DNA of 64,000 nt from Paramixta manurensis (GTDB lineage: Bacteria; Pseudomonadota; Gammaproteobacteria; Enterobacterales; Enterobacteriaceae). The stretch is from assembly GCF_013285385.1 (NCBI RefSeq), contig NZ_CP054212.1:3906001-3970000 (forward strand). Direction: 5' to 3'. The position numbers and the translations under genes were made by a program. Below are positions 33,395 to 42,054 of the stretch, one piece after another (positions within the stretch are counted from its first letter, which is position 1; each line of letters starts with the position of its first letter). The notes under the pieces are model-generated. The model ran no database searches. It worked only from the letters and a program-made list of their open reading frames with translations, and was not told where the DNA came from.

Positions 33395-34426
33395 ATGAAA
33401 AAGTTATTACCAACGTCGACTGCTGGCAGTTTACCTAAGCCCTCCTGGCTGGCACAACCTGAGACACTGTGGTCACCGTGGAAGTTGCAAGACCAGGAAT
33501 TAATTGACGGCAAACATGATGCTCTCCGTTTGTGCCTGGAAGATCAACAGCAGGCAGGTATTGATATTGTCAGTGACGGTGAGCAAACGCGCCAACATTT
33601 TGTCACTACGTTTATTGAGCACCTCAACGGCGTTGATTTTGAGAAACGTGAGATCGTTAAAATTCGTAATCGCTATGAGGCAAGTGTACCGACAGTCGTC
33701 GGCCCGGTTAGCCGCCAAAAAGCGGTTTTTGTTGAGGATGCCAAATTTTTACGTCAGCAAACCGACCGCCCGATTAAATGGGCTCTACCCGGCCCGATGA
33801 CGATGATTGATACGCTATATGATAACCACTATAAAAGCCGCGAAAAACTCGCCTGGGAATTTGCTAAAATTCTGAATGAAGAAGCCAAAGAATTAGAGGC
33901 CGTAGGCGTTGATATTATCCAGTTTGATGAACCCGCATTTAATGTGTTCTTTGATGAGGTGAACGAGTGGGGAATAGCCACTCTAGAAAGAGCCATTGAA
34001 GGGCTTAAATGTGAAACGGCGGTACACATTTGCTACGGTTATGGCATTAAAGCCAATACAGACTGGAAAAAGACGCTGGGCTCAGAATGGAGGCAGTATG
34101 AAGAGATTTTTCCAAAACTACAAAAATCTAATATCGATATCATCTCACTGGAATGTCACAACTCGCATGTTCCGATGGAGTTAATGGAACTTATTCGCGG
34201 TAAAAAGGTAATGGTTGGGGCCATTGATGTGGCGACCAGTACCATTGAAACACCGGAGGAAGTTGCCGCGACTTTGCGAAAAGCCCTGCAGTTTGTCGAC
34301 GCCGATAAGCTTTATCCTTGTACTAACTGCGGCATGATTCCGTTGCCGCGTGGCGTCGCCAGAGGCAAGCTGGATGCTTTAAGCGCTGGCGCAGAAATCG
34401 TCCGAAAAGAACTGTTGGCTAAATAA
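33395..34426 (+). CDS. mesD: Folate-independent methionine synthase MesD (core-MetE)
   Basis: 343 residues from ATG 33395. Only the catalytic C-terminal MetE-like barrel is present: IVSDGEQTRQHF, PGPMTMIDTLYD, IIQFDEPAF. Zinc ligands are visible: HICYGYG (His211, Cys213), SLECHNS (Glu253) and PCTNCGM (Cys309 or Cys312). There is no MetE N-terminal folate domain. In the known pair MesX-MesD the methyl donor is not methyltetrahydrofolate; it is uncertain which donor serves here. The pair lies in an accessory region rather than next to other met genes. Confidence 0.88.
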   Translation: MKKLLPTSTAGSLPKPSWLAQPETLWSPWKLQDQELIDGKHDALRLCLEDQQQAGIDIVSDGEQTRQHFVTTFIEHLNGVDFEKREIVKIRNRYEASVPTVVGPVSRQKAVFVEDAKFLRQQTDRPIKWALPGPMTMIDTLYDNHYKSREKLAWEFAKILNEEAKELEAVGVDIIQFDEPAFNVFFDEVNEWGIATLERAIEGLKCETAVHICYGYGIKANTDWKKTLGSEWRQYEEIFPKLQKSNIDIISLECHNSHVPMELMELIRGKKVMVGAIDVATSTIETPEEVAATLRKALQFVDADKLYPCTNCGMIPLPRGVARGKLDALSAGAEIVRKELLAK

Positions 34427-34850
34427 CGCCGCCAACGATGAGATGAAGGGAACTCAGCCTACGGAGGAGTTGCATGGATGCAACGAACCATCGAACCAAG
34501 TTCGATGAAGGGTCCGTATCTCCAAAAACAAAAAACCCGCCTTTATGGAGTGCCCCCGAGTCCGTAGACAAATCTGCTCTATAGTTGGAGTTAGGTCCAC
34601 ATATAGTGGATGGAACCCCACATATAACGGCGTGAAAAACATACCAGCCTCGTCCGCAGAATGTTGATTTACCCCCCGGGATTGAGCTTTAAGTTGATAT
34701 GTCGGATTAGGCACTTTTAAGATAATATTTGACGACATTGATTATTATTTATTGAATTATATAAATATTTTCCTCTCTTTTTGAAGTGTGGCTATGAGGT
34801 TGTTGAGATAACCAAACATCATGGCCCAATTTAATCCCTCAGAACCAGAG
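34427..34850. other. Non-coding stretch with a tRNA-Phe-flank copy
   Basis: No supported gene. It contains a 17-base copy of the tRNA-Phe terminator flank (34529-34545), a TCGAACCAAG match (34491-34500), and a GTTGCAT/ATGCAAC inverted repeat near 34470. It likely marks an old integration junction. Confidence 0.5.
34529..34545. repeat. 17-bp direct repeat of the tRNA-Phe 3' flank
   Basis: CAAAAAACCCGCCTTTA is identical to 39057-39073, the distal half of the tRNA-Phe terminator. It is followed by TGGAGTGCCCCCGAGTCC, a degenerate match to the tRNA 3' end. Confidence 0.55.
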
Positions 34851-35780
34851 CTAAAGATACTGCTCCAAAACCCCCTCTAACTTGCTTACCGCCGCCGCAT
34901 ACTTGGCCGGATTCTTATCATTCAGCACTGCCAGGTTACGCAGTTTCCATCGAATAGCCGGCAAGTGTTGAATTTCAGGATAGCGATACAGCGACCAGTC
35001 GGGGCTATTTTGCTTACAACTGAGTAAAAATTGGCGATCTCGATCCGTAAGGTGCGACTTCAACGCCTGCGGCAGCAAAGTGGTTACTGACAAAAGGGAT
35101 TCCAGCGACGTTTCCTGCTGTGTCATCCCGGAAAATTCCTGTGCATACAACGTAGCAATCTGCGCTGTATTCCAGTTTGGTGCCAGCAGCTCGGCAATGG
35201 GTCGGGGATGCCCTGCCAGATAGCAAAGAAAACCGTCAAAGATCTCGCGCGTCATGCCCGGATTCTCCAGCATATTCAGCACATCAAACAGATCACGCGG
35301 ATGCTGGCGGTCGAGCGCGGCGCAGATTTTTCCGCCGTAAAGATCTGCCAGCGAGACGACATTCATGATGGTGAAGCCATACTCCATTTCCACCTGTTCA
35401 CATACCGGCATTTCTGTTGATGGCAACAGTAGCCCCCGCCAGACTGGACTAACCTCAATCTTTATCTTTGCGTCATCGGTGTTAACGATGATGCGCTTTT
35501 CATCCGCTTTATTCTCCTGCCGGATCGCAGTCATCCCCTCTCTACCGTTCAGCGATTCAGTAATACGCATCAGTGCATCGTTGATAGCCGCCAGATCGGT
35601 ATCGCGATCCGCATAGGTCTTGTACGCCAGATCGATATCCACCGACAGGCGAGGGAAATCCTGCACAAATAAATTGATTGCCGTGCCGCCTTTCAGGGCG
35701 AAGCAGGATTCTTTTGCCACATGCGGCAGAGCAGTCATTAATAGCCTGACCTGTCGGGCATAAATATCACGCAGAGCCAT
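34851..35780 (-). CDS. abiEii: AbiEii nucleotidyltransferase toxin
   Basis: 309 residues. The NTase motif KGGTAINLFVQDFPRLSVDID (about 29-49) with D-x-D, IKIEVSPVW and DLYGGKICAALDRQHPRDLFDV (about 150-170) are the AbiEii/DUF1814 signatures. AbiEii toxins transfer nucleotides to tRNA and block growth. Its start overlaps the AbiEi stop by 14 bases, and AbiEi is upstream, the usual order. It forms a type IV toxin-antitoxin and phage-exclusion system with the next entry. Confidence 0.9.
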   Translation of the reverse strand: MALRDIYARQVRLLMTALPHVAKESCFALKGGTAINLFVQDFPRLSVDIDLAYKTYADRDTDLAAINDALMRITESLNGREGMTAIRQENKADEKRIIVNTDDAKIKIEVSPVWRGLLLPSTEMPVCEQVEMEYGFTIMNVVSLADLYGGKICAALDRQHPRDLFDVLNMLENPGMTREIFDGFLCYLAGHPRPIAELLAPNWNTAQIATLYAQEFSGMTQQETSLESLLSVTTLLPQALKSHLTDRDRQFLLSCKQNSPDWSLYRYPEIQHLPAIRWKLRNLAVLNDKNPAKYAAAVSKLEGVLEQYL

Positions 35781-36570
35781 CTTCGACTCCTTCTGGTTTA
35801 AATGTGCGGGGAACGGTGATTTGATAATCCGGCTCCAGCCAACCGCCAGGGACGATTTGCCGCTTTCCCGTGCCTGTTTCTATACCGCTGTGATCGAGAT
35901 ACTGAAAATAAGGATGTGCATTGCGTTGGGTAAGATAAAGCATCACCCGGTTGGTTTTAACCGAATGACTGGCGCAGAGCAGTGCCTGTAATTTACGCGG
36001 GCTAAGAAGGTTCATTCCCTGAAACAGAGCGTCGGCATGTTCGAACGAGATCAATGTCGGAACGCCGCAGGCGATCTCGTAGGCGGCCAGTTCTGGAACA
36101 CTGGTCGCTAATTGCCGGTCGCCGATACTAAGTTTTGTCGTGAATTGCGTTATATCGACGGTGAGGCCGGTTGTATATAGCGTGACAAACGTCGCGGATT
36201 GTTCAAAGGTGGTAAACCATTCTGGCAGTTTGACGTAAGCAGGAAGCACGAGCCAGATTTGTTGTCTGCCCGGTTGGGTATAGTGAGCAAGGCCCTGTAG
36301 CGCAAGGCTGGACAGCCCTGCCACGCGAACTGGTTTTCCCCACTGTGTTTGCAGGCAATAAACAGCGTCCACCCAGTCCGGCTCACGCCCCGTCCGGCAG
36401 TATACACCGTGCGCGATCCGCCTGAGCCAGCCATTTTGGACATAGAGGTAGGAGAGCTTACGATCTATGCCGTTGCGGGCGAGCCATGACTGAAGCAATA
36501 CCTGACCGGGGAGGGTGTTTTGCATCAGCCAGTTTAGATAGTTTGGCAAGTGTCGCCCCTTGGTGGACAT
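35767..36570 (-). CDS. abiEi: AbiEi antitoxin/autorepressor
   Basis: 267 residues. An N-terminal winged helix (residues 20-60, LLQSWLARNGIDRKLSYLYVQNGWLRRIAHGVYCR) is followed by the AbiEi C-terminal domain (AGLSSLALQGLAHY, then LATSVPELAAYEIACGVP). AbiEi counteracts AbiEii and represses its own promoter; a dyad covers the start region here. The ribosome site is weak. Confidence 0.9.
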   Translation of the reverse strand: MSTKGRHLPNYLNWLMQNTLPGQVLLQSWLARNGIDRKLSYLYVQNGWLRRIAHGVYCRTGREPDWVDAVYCLQTQWGKPVRVAGLSSLALQGLAHYTQPGRQQIWLVLPAYVKLPEWFTTFEQSATFVTLYTTGLTVDITQFTTKLSIGDRQLATSVPELAAYEIACGVPTLISFEHADALFQGMNLLSPRKLQALLCASHSVKTNRVMLYLTQRNAHPYFQYLDHSGIETGTGKRQIVPGGWLEPDYQITVPRTFKPEGVEDGSA

Positions 36571-36573
36571 ATC

Positions 36574-36596
36574 AGTTAAAATTTAAACTAATTATA
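36574..36596 (-). promoter_or_regulatory. abiE promoter and candidate AbiEi operator
   Basis: Minus strand: TATAAT (36596-36591) is a perfect -10. Overlapping the start site is the dyad AGTTAAAATTTAAACT (36574-36589), AGTT/AACT arms with two central mismatches, 4 bases before the AbiEi ATG. AbiEi proteins are known to bind inverted repeats at this place. Confidence 0.5.
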
Positions 36597-36738
36597 ATGC
36601 TTTAATGAGAAATAATATAGATAGGTGAAGATTGTTTTTTAGTGAATGGGGAGAATTCGTTATCTATGGAAATCATGTGGTTACTATTATAACATGTGTG
36701 GAAACTATACCTCTTAGATGGATTTCCAAGGAGAGTTT

Positions 36739-38442
36739 ATGGCTCAATTGCATGTCAGACATATCAAACAAGCAGTATTAAAAGATTTTAATCACTTACT
36801 TGCTCAGGATGACTTGAAAAATAAGAGTGATTCAGATAAAGAAGATGCCATATTAACCAGAGCCCAAATGGCCTATGTTCTATCATTTATTTCTGGTTGT
36901 GATAATGAGCAAGCAGCAAATTCTATTACTGACGGTTATCTGGATAATGGTATTGACTCTATTTTTTATAGCCGTGTCAATCAGGTTTTGTATTTCGGTC
37001 AATCGAAATGGAGAAATAATGGCAATGGAAGCATTGATGTTGGTAGCGTAAGGAAATTTCTTTCTGGTATCAATAAGATAATAAACTCAAACTATTCCAG
37101 AGTAAGTGATAAGATTAAAGAGAAACAAGTTGAAATTGAAGACGCACTTGATAATGTAAATATTAAAATTGTTTTTTTGCTTTGTTATACTGGAAATGAT
37201 AAAGCGTCAGATGATGTTATTGAAGCCTTAGATGATTTTGTTGAAAATTTGAACGATTCATCAGACATATTTAGCTATAAGATCATTAAGCAGCAAGATA
37301 TTCATAATTCAGTTTCGGCAGGTAAAAAGAAGAAGATAGATTTAGAGGTACTTTTAAGTCATTGGGGAAGCGTAAAAAACCCATATCTTTCTTTTTATGG
37401 GCAGGTAGCAGCATCTGATCTTGCACAGTGGTATAAATCACATCAGGAGAATTTATTTTCGCCAAATATAAGAATGTTTCTCGGGTCAACAGAGGTGAAT
37501 AATAGTATTATAAGCACATTAAAAAGCGAACCTGAGAAATTCTGGTATTTTAACAATGGTATTACAGCATTGTGCGATAAGATCGTAAAAAAAGCTATCG
37601 GTGGAGGAACTAAAGAACATGGCCAATTTTGTTGTTATGGCTTAACTATCGTCAATGGTGCTCAAACTGTTGGTTCTATTGCTAGCGCAAATCAGGATAT
37701 TCCAGAAAAAGTTGAGCACGCAAAAGTACCATTAAGAATAATATCACTGGAATCTTGCCCACCTCAACTTGAAGTTGAAATAACTAAGAAGAACAATACT
37801 CAGAATAAAATAGAAAAGCGAGATTTTGTCTCTCTTGACTCAAATCAAGAGCGTTTAAGAGTCGAAATGCTTATGGACGATAAAGAATATAAATACAAGT
37901 CTGGTGATGTAGTAAGTAATCCAGAAAATCAATGTGGGTTAGAAGAAGCAACGATTGCCAGGGCATGTGCACAAAGTGATATTAGTCTAGTTGTTGATGC
38001 TAAAAGTGGAATTGGTCGCCTTTGGGATGATATCGGTAAAGCTCCTTATACAATACTTTTTAATAAGTCATTGACAGGCCCTCAATTATGGCGATTGATT
38101 CAAGTCTATAGATATATAGAAATAAGACTGACTCATCTGAAGAAGACAATTGAGGGAAAAGAAAGAGCTATTTCTGTTCATGGCAATAGATTTATTACTC
38201 ATATTGTAATGCAGTCGGCTACTTTTGATATATCCAATGGCTCTGAAAAGATTAGTCATAGTGAGATCGAAGAAATCTACAAATTATGTAGCTTTGCTGT
38301 TACAACTACGCATAAAAAATTAAATCGCAAATATCCTGATTCATATGTTGCAAATGTATTTAAAAATCAGATGAAAAGCGCTGATCTTAAAGAGTTAGTA
38401 TTAAAAGACATAATAAAGGAAATGAATAAAAAGAAAAATTAA
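36739..38442 (+). CDS. AIPR-family (abortive infection/phage resistance) protein
   Basis: 567 residues from ATG 36739 (AAGGAG 6 bases before); ATG 36718 lacks a site. AIPR marks: FWYFNNGITALCDKI (about 267-281), LTIVNGAQTVGSI (about 297-309), and a long AT-rich, Lys/Asn-rich coding sequence. The N-terminal part (LSFISGCDNEQAANSITDGYLDNGIDSIFY, YFGQSKW) resembles a nuclease-like core. AIPR proteins occur in restriction and phage-defence loci, but the mechanism here is not known. No partner gene adjoins it. Low GC points to transfer. Confidence 0.85.
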   Translation: MAQLHVRHIKQAVLKDFNHLLAQDDLKNKSDSDKEDAILTRAQMAYVLSFISGCDNEQAANSITDGYLDNGIDSIFYSRVNQVLYFGQSKWRNNGNGSIDVGSVRKFLSGINKIINSNYSRVSDKIKEKQVEIEDALDNVNIKIVFLLCYTGNDKASDDVIEALDDFVENLNDSSDIFSYKIIKQQDIHNSVSAGKKKKIDLEVLLSHWGSVKNPYLSFYGQVAASDLAQWYKSHQENLFSPNIRMFLGSTEVNNSIISTLKSEPEKFWYFNNGITALCDKIVKKAIGGGTKEHGQFCCYGLTIVNGAQTVGSIASANQDIPEKVEHAKVPLRIISLESCPPQLEVEITKKNNTQNKIEKRDFVSLDSNQERLRVEMLMDDKEYKYKSGDVVSNPENQCGLEEATIARACAQSDISLVVDAKSGIGRLWDDIGKAPYTILFNKSLTGPQLWRLIQVYRYIEIRLTHLKKTIEGKERAISVHGNRFITHIVMQSATFDISNGSEKISHSEIEEIYKLCSFAVTTTHKKLNRKYPDSYVANVFKNQMKSADLKELVLKDIIKEMNKKKN

Positions 38443-38690
38443 AAAAATTGTATATATAGTATATGTATCAGTGGTAGGTATGATTATATTAATATTTACT
38501 ATCGATTCTTTATTTTCGCACATATTAAAATATCCTGGCCGTTATGTTTATATTTATAAATACTGACCCTGTATATATATTTTTAGAAAAAAAACGCTTT
38601 GCCATCGCTACAAACCGCAGTATGTTTTACTTGCACCTGCAAAATCAGATGCCGGAATTGGAACCCTGAGAAATGTTAAAGGCGACATAT
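38443..38690. other. AT-rich non-coding tail after the AIPR gene
   Basis: No gene is supported. It is very AT-rich until about 38600, then normal. It separates the AIPR gene from the integrase remnant. Confidence 0.4.
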
Positions 38691-38710
38691 GACGCGTCCG
38701 CGTCTTTTTT
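38691..38710 (+). terminator. Plus-strand terminator between AIPR and integrase remnant
   Basis: GACGC-GTCC-GCGTC followed by six T. It could end read-through from the AIPR gene. Confidence 0.55.
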
Positions 38711-38907
38711 ATATTGTGCGTCTGGCTATACCTCAATGGTGGGCGGGGTGGTCCACATTGAGCCATTCAGATCGATCTCCGTCTAGCGGTCAAAACGCAG
38801 CTCGCTAGAGTGAATAAAAATCAGCAGGTAAAGACCTTGCGCGTCACTGAGCTTGTAAGGCTTATCGAGCGGCTTTACATTACGGAGGCGATATCGGTGA
38901 GGGACAC
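38711..38907 (-). pseudogene. P4-type integrase, decayed
   Basis: The minus strand from GTG 38907 reads SLTDIA, then after a one-base deletion RNVKPLDKPYKLSDAQGLYL, the N-terminus of P4-like integrases. It then jumps into SSELRFDR, a TAG stop in place of Trp, and TEIDLNGSMWTTPPTIEV, the start of the integrase catalytic domain. About 150 central residues and the C-terminus are lost. It lies 186 bases from the 3' end of tRNA-Phe, the usual position of such integrases. Confidence 0.85.
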
Positions 38908-39056
38908 TGTGGGGATCCAGAGTTTATCTAACCAATAAGTCCAATTAAGCCCAAAAACTCTGGATATCAAAAAACCTGACAAAACTTTTCAGCACCATCA
39001 TTTTTATTTAACTTACTGATTTTTAATGATTAAAAACTTATAGAAACCCCAGAAAG
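38908..39056. other. Short non-coding stretch before tRNA-Phe
   Basis: An inverted repeat CCAGAGTTT (38918-38926) and AAACTCTGG (38955-38963) may be an integrase-region or terminator structure. No gene is visible. Confidence 0.35.
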
Positions 39057-39060
39057 CAAA

Positions 39061-39083
39061 AAACCCGCCTTTAGAGCGGGTTT
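39061..39083 (-). terminator. tRNA-Phe terminator
   Basis: Minus strand: AAACCCGC and GCGGGTTT pair around a 7-base loop (39061-39068 with 39076-39083); the T-run lies at 39058-39063. It immediately follows the tRNA. Confidence 0.75.
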
Positions 39084-39092
39084 CTTCATAGA

Positions 39093-39168
39093 TGGTGCCC
39101 GGACTCGGAATCGAACCAAGGACACGGGGATTTTCAATCCCCTGCTCTACCGACTGAGCTATCCGGGC
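39093..39168 (-). tRNA. tRNA-Phe (GAA anticodon)
   Basis: Minus strand 76 bases: GCCCGGATAGCTCAGTCGGT at the 5' end, anticodon arm GGGGATTGAAAATCCCC with GAA, T-arm GGTTCGATTCC, and the acceptor ending CCGGGCACCA with encoded CCA. All arms pair. A P4-type integrase remnant lies at its 3' side, so it served as an integration target. Confidence 0.95.
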
Positions 39169-39280
39169 AACGGGGCGCATTAAACCGTAAAGGCGGAATG
39201 TCGTCAAATGCTTTTCAGTGGAAAACCGATCGATTGCACTCTTTTCCATCAGTTGCGCCGCCTGGTCGCTAAAAATGCGC

Positions 39281-41161
39281 TTATCCAGCGCCTGCGGTTT
39301 GCACCGCCGCTGCCGGAGGAGGAGGCGGTGGCAAGAAGATATGGTCGAGAATTTGCCGCACCACCGGTGCAGCCACCACCCCATCGCTACCGCCGTTTTC
39401 GAGAATAAATGCCATCGCAACTTTAGGGTCGTTAAACGGCGCAAACGCGGTATAAAACACGTGATCGCGCAACCGAATCGGAATCATTTTAGCGTTATAG
39501 GTCTGGTTTTGTTTCAGGCTAAAGACCTGTGAAGTTCCACTCTTAGCGGCAATGCCGTAAGGTGCGGTATGGAAAAACTTATAGCCAGTACCATTCGGCG
39601 CATTCGCCATGCCAAACATCGCATGCCGCACTAAGCTCCAGTAAGGCGATTTCGGATCGGCAATTTGCTGCTGCGTCGCTTGCCGATAATACGTCACGCT
39701 CTTACCGCGCGACGCGGCATACAGTAAATGTGGCGTCACCACATGCCCGTTATTAATCAGCGCGTCGAGCGCCTTCACCATTTGAATCGGCGTGGCGATC
39801 CAGTACCCCTGCCCAATGCCGACCGAGACCGTATCCCCCTGATACCACCCTTTTTTATGCACTTTCTGCTTCCAGTCACGGCTGGGCAGCAACCCGCTGT
39901 ATTCTTCGTTAAGATCGATACCGGTTGGCCTGCCGTAACCAAACTCACTTAACATCCGATGGATACGATCGATACCCATCTCAAACGCTACCTGATAGAA
40001 AAAGGTATCTGCCGACTCTTCAATCGCGCGGGTCACATCTAGCAGGCCGTGGCCGGTTTTCTTCCAGTCACGATAGCGCCGATCGGTGCCCGGTAGCGTC
40101 CAGGTCGACGCGCCAAAAAAGGTGGTTTGCGGTGTGATAACGCCGGTCAATAACGCAGACATCGCCATATAGGGCTTCACCGTCGACGCTGGCGGATAGA
40201 GTCCCTGGGTAACGCGGTTGATGAGCGGCAGGTTTTTATCGGACAGCAGTTGCTTATACGCTTTGTAGCTGATCCCCTTCACAAACGGGTTGGGGTCATA
40301 GCTGGGGCTGGAAACCATCGCCAGTACGCCGCCATCACGCGGGTTCTCGATTAATACCGCCGCGCGTTGCCCCTGAACCAGGCTTTCAACATATTGTTGC
40401 AAATGAAGATCCAGCGTCAGGGTGATATTTTTCCCGGCGACCGGCGGCACCTCTTTGAGCACCCGAATAATGCGACCGTGGTTATCCACCTCCACTTCTT
40501 GATAGCCGGTTTTACCGTGCAACACCGATTCGTAGTAACCCTCAATACCTTGTTTACCAATGTTATGGTCTGCGGCATAGTTCTCGGCAATCCCCGCCTC
40601 GCTCAGCCGTTTCTCATCACCATCGTTGATTTTGGAAACATAGCCAATGACATGCGCCAAATCTGCGCCATAGGGATATTGTCGATCCTGATAGGGCTCG
40701 ATGGTCACGCCGGTAAATTTGAACTGGTTCACCGCAAAACGGGCGACCTCTTCTTCACTCAATTCCGTTTTTAACACCACCGGCTTATAGCGGCTGTTCT
40801 GCTTCAGCGCATGATAAAAGTTATCAATATCTTCCGGCGTTAAATCGACAATCGGCGTTAAGGCGCTGAGGGTCTGCTTCATATCCTCAATGCGATAGGG
40901 CGTGATGGTAATGTCATACCAAGTGACATTTTTAACCAGTGGAATGCCATTACGATCAAAGATAATCCCACGCGTTGGCGCAACCGGGATCATTTTAATA
41001 TCGTTCTGGTTAGATCGTGTTTGGTAGTATTTGTGTTGGCGCACCTGCAAGCGATAAAGGTTGAACACCAAAATCCCAAAACAGATCGTCACCACGCCAA
41101 ACGCGACAATCGCGCGGCGGATAAAAAGTTTTTCTTCAATTTCAAAATTTCTGAATTTCAT
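39281..41161 (-). CDS. Penicillin-binding protein 2 paralogue (MrdA-like transpeptidase)
   Basis: 626 residues from ATG 41161. N-terminal anchor helix at about 20-37, dimerisation domain, then a transpeptidase: STVK (Ser326, Lys329), SAD (Ser383) and KSGT (Lys540), all catalytic. The SxxK context is PPAST instead of PPGST in E. coli MrdA. It ends in a poly-Pro tail. The usual neighbours of mrdA (rlmH, rodA, rlpA) are absent, so this is probably an extra PBP2, like the second PBP2 of Salmonella, for peptidoglycan elongation in special conditions. The canonical mrdA should be elsewhere. Confidence 0.8.
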   Translation of the reverse strand: MKFRNFEIEEKLFIRRAIVAFGVVTICFGILVFNLYRLQVRQHKYYQTRSNQNDIKMIPVAPTRGIIFDRNGIPLVKNVTWYDITITPYRIEDMKQTLSALTPIVDLTPEDIDNFYHALKQNSRYKPVVLKTELSEEEVARFAVNQFKFTGVTIEPYQDRQYPYGADLAHVIGYVSKINDGDEKRLSEAGIAENYAADHNIGKQGIEGYYESVLHGKTGYQEVEVDNHGRIIRVLKEVPPVAGKNITLTLDLHLQQYVESLVQGQRAAVLIENPRDGGVLAMVSSPSYDPNPFVKGISYKAYKQLLSDKNLPLINRVTQGLYPPASTVKPYMAMSALLTGVITPQTTFFGASTWTLPGTDRRYRDWKKTGHGLLDVTRAIEESADTFFYQVAFEMGIDRIHRMLSEFGYGRPTGIDLNEEYSGLLPSRDWKQKVHKKGWYQGDTVSVGIGQGYWIATPIQMVKALDALINNGHVVTPHLLYAASRGKSVTYYRQATQQQIADPKSPYWSLVRHAMFGMANAPNGTGYKFFHTAPYGIAAKSGTSQVFSLKQNQTYNAKMIPIRLRDHVFYTAFAPFNDPKVAMAFILENGGSDGVVAAPVVRQILDHIFLPPPPPPAAAVQTAGAG

Positions 41162-41498
41162 TACCTGAACTATCACAACATTTTTTTAATCATTCTGTTG
41201 CGTAATGATAGAGCGAATCCCCACCGCGACTACCAAAAAGATGCGTGCGCCGAAGGTAAAGTGTGTCATTTGTTGACGAATGTAACAGAATTGATGCAGA
41301 GCGCTGCCGGAAAAAGCGCAAGTTAAATCCGAGGAAAAATAAGAATCAATTGCATTCAATAAGTGAATTAATTCTATTTAAAATCAATGAAATAGATTGT
41401 AATTTTTGTTAAAAAAACGTTCCTCTTTGAGGGCAAGTGATGCATAATTCGCCACACTAAATCGACGAATTTCCACCTGCCGGAAAAAAGGAATTGCT
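41162..41498. promoter_or_regulatory. Divergent promoter region, PBP2 paralogue / ftnA
   Basis: 337 bases, AT-rich, with CATAAT (about 41442) as a possible -10 for ftnA. No clear operator; no gene. Confidence 0.4.
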
Positions 41499-42011
41499 AT
41501 GCTAACCAACGAAATGACCGCCAAATTGAATGACCAGCTTAACCTGGAGTTCTTTTCCGCTAACCTCTATCTGCAAATGAGCGCCTGGTGCAGCGATAAG
41601 GGTTTTGAAGGCGCCGCCGCGTTTTTAAAACAGCACTCGCGTGAAGAGATGGAACACATGCAGCGTCTGTTTGATTATTTAAGCGATACCGGCGCAATGC
41701 CAGTGCTGGGCAGCATTGCCGCGCCGCCGGTTGCCTTTAACTCTCTGAGTGAAGTGTTTCAGCAAACTTACGAACATGAGCAGCTGATTACCCGTAAAAT
41801 TAATGAGTTAGCGCATGCCGCAATGACGTCGCAAGATTATTCCACCTTCCATTTCCTGCAATGGTATGTGGCAGAACAGCATGAAGAAGAGAAATTGTTC
41901 AAATCGGTGCTGGATAAACTGGCGTTGGTGGGTAACAGCGGTAACAGCTTGTTCTTTATTGATAAAGACCTGGCGAAAATGAATACCGAAAACCACGGCC
42001 CATCAGCCTAA
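41499..42011 (+). CDS. ftnA: Bacterial non-haem ferritin FtnA
   Basis: 170 residues, close to the 165 of E. coli FtnA. Four-helix bundle with ferroxidase ligands in LNLEFFSANLYLQMSAWC (Glu17 region), REEMEHMQRLFDYL (Glu50, His53 region) and EEKLFKSVLDKL. AAAAAAGGA before the ATG. It stores iron as a mineral in a 24-mer. Regulation is likely iron-linked, but no clear Fur box is seen. Confidence 0.93.
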   Translation: MLTNEMTAKLNDQLNLEFFSANLYLQMSAWCSDKGFEGAAAFLKQHSREEMEHMQRLFDYLSDTGAMPVLGSIAAPPVAFNSLSEVFQQTYEHEQLITRKINELAHAAMTSQDYSTFHFLQWYVAEQHEEEKLFKSVLDKLALVGNSGNSLFFIDKDLAKMNTENHGPSA

Positions 42012-42028
42012 GTTTTACCGATTAAAAT

Positions 42029-42046
42029 CCGGGCCGTGAGGCCCGG
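42029..42046. terminator. Bidirectional terminator between ftnA and the fucose porter
   Basis: CCGGGCC-GTGA-GGCCCGG, a perfect 7-bp stem, with ATTTTAAT on the minus side and a weaker T-run on the plus side. Confidence 0.7.
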
Positions 42047-42054
42047 AGAGTTGC

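Noticed and set aside
34454..34738. 94-codon minus-strand frame
   Set aside because: It crosses the tRNA-Phe-flank repeat and shows no domain; probably chance.
38650..38690. GGAACC at about 38659 considered as another hrp box
   Set aside because: No CCACNNA follows at 15-16 bases and no gene starts downstream.
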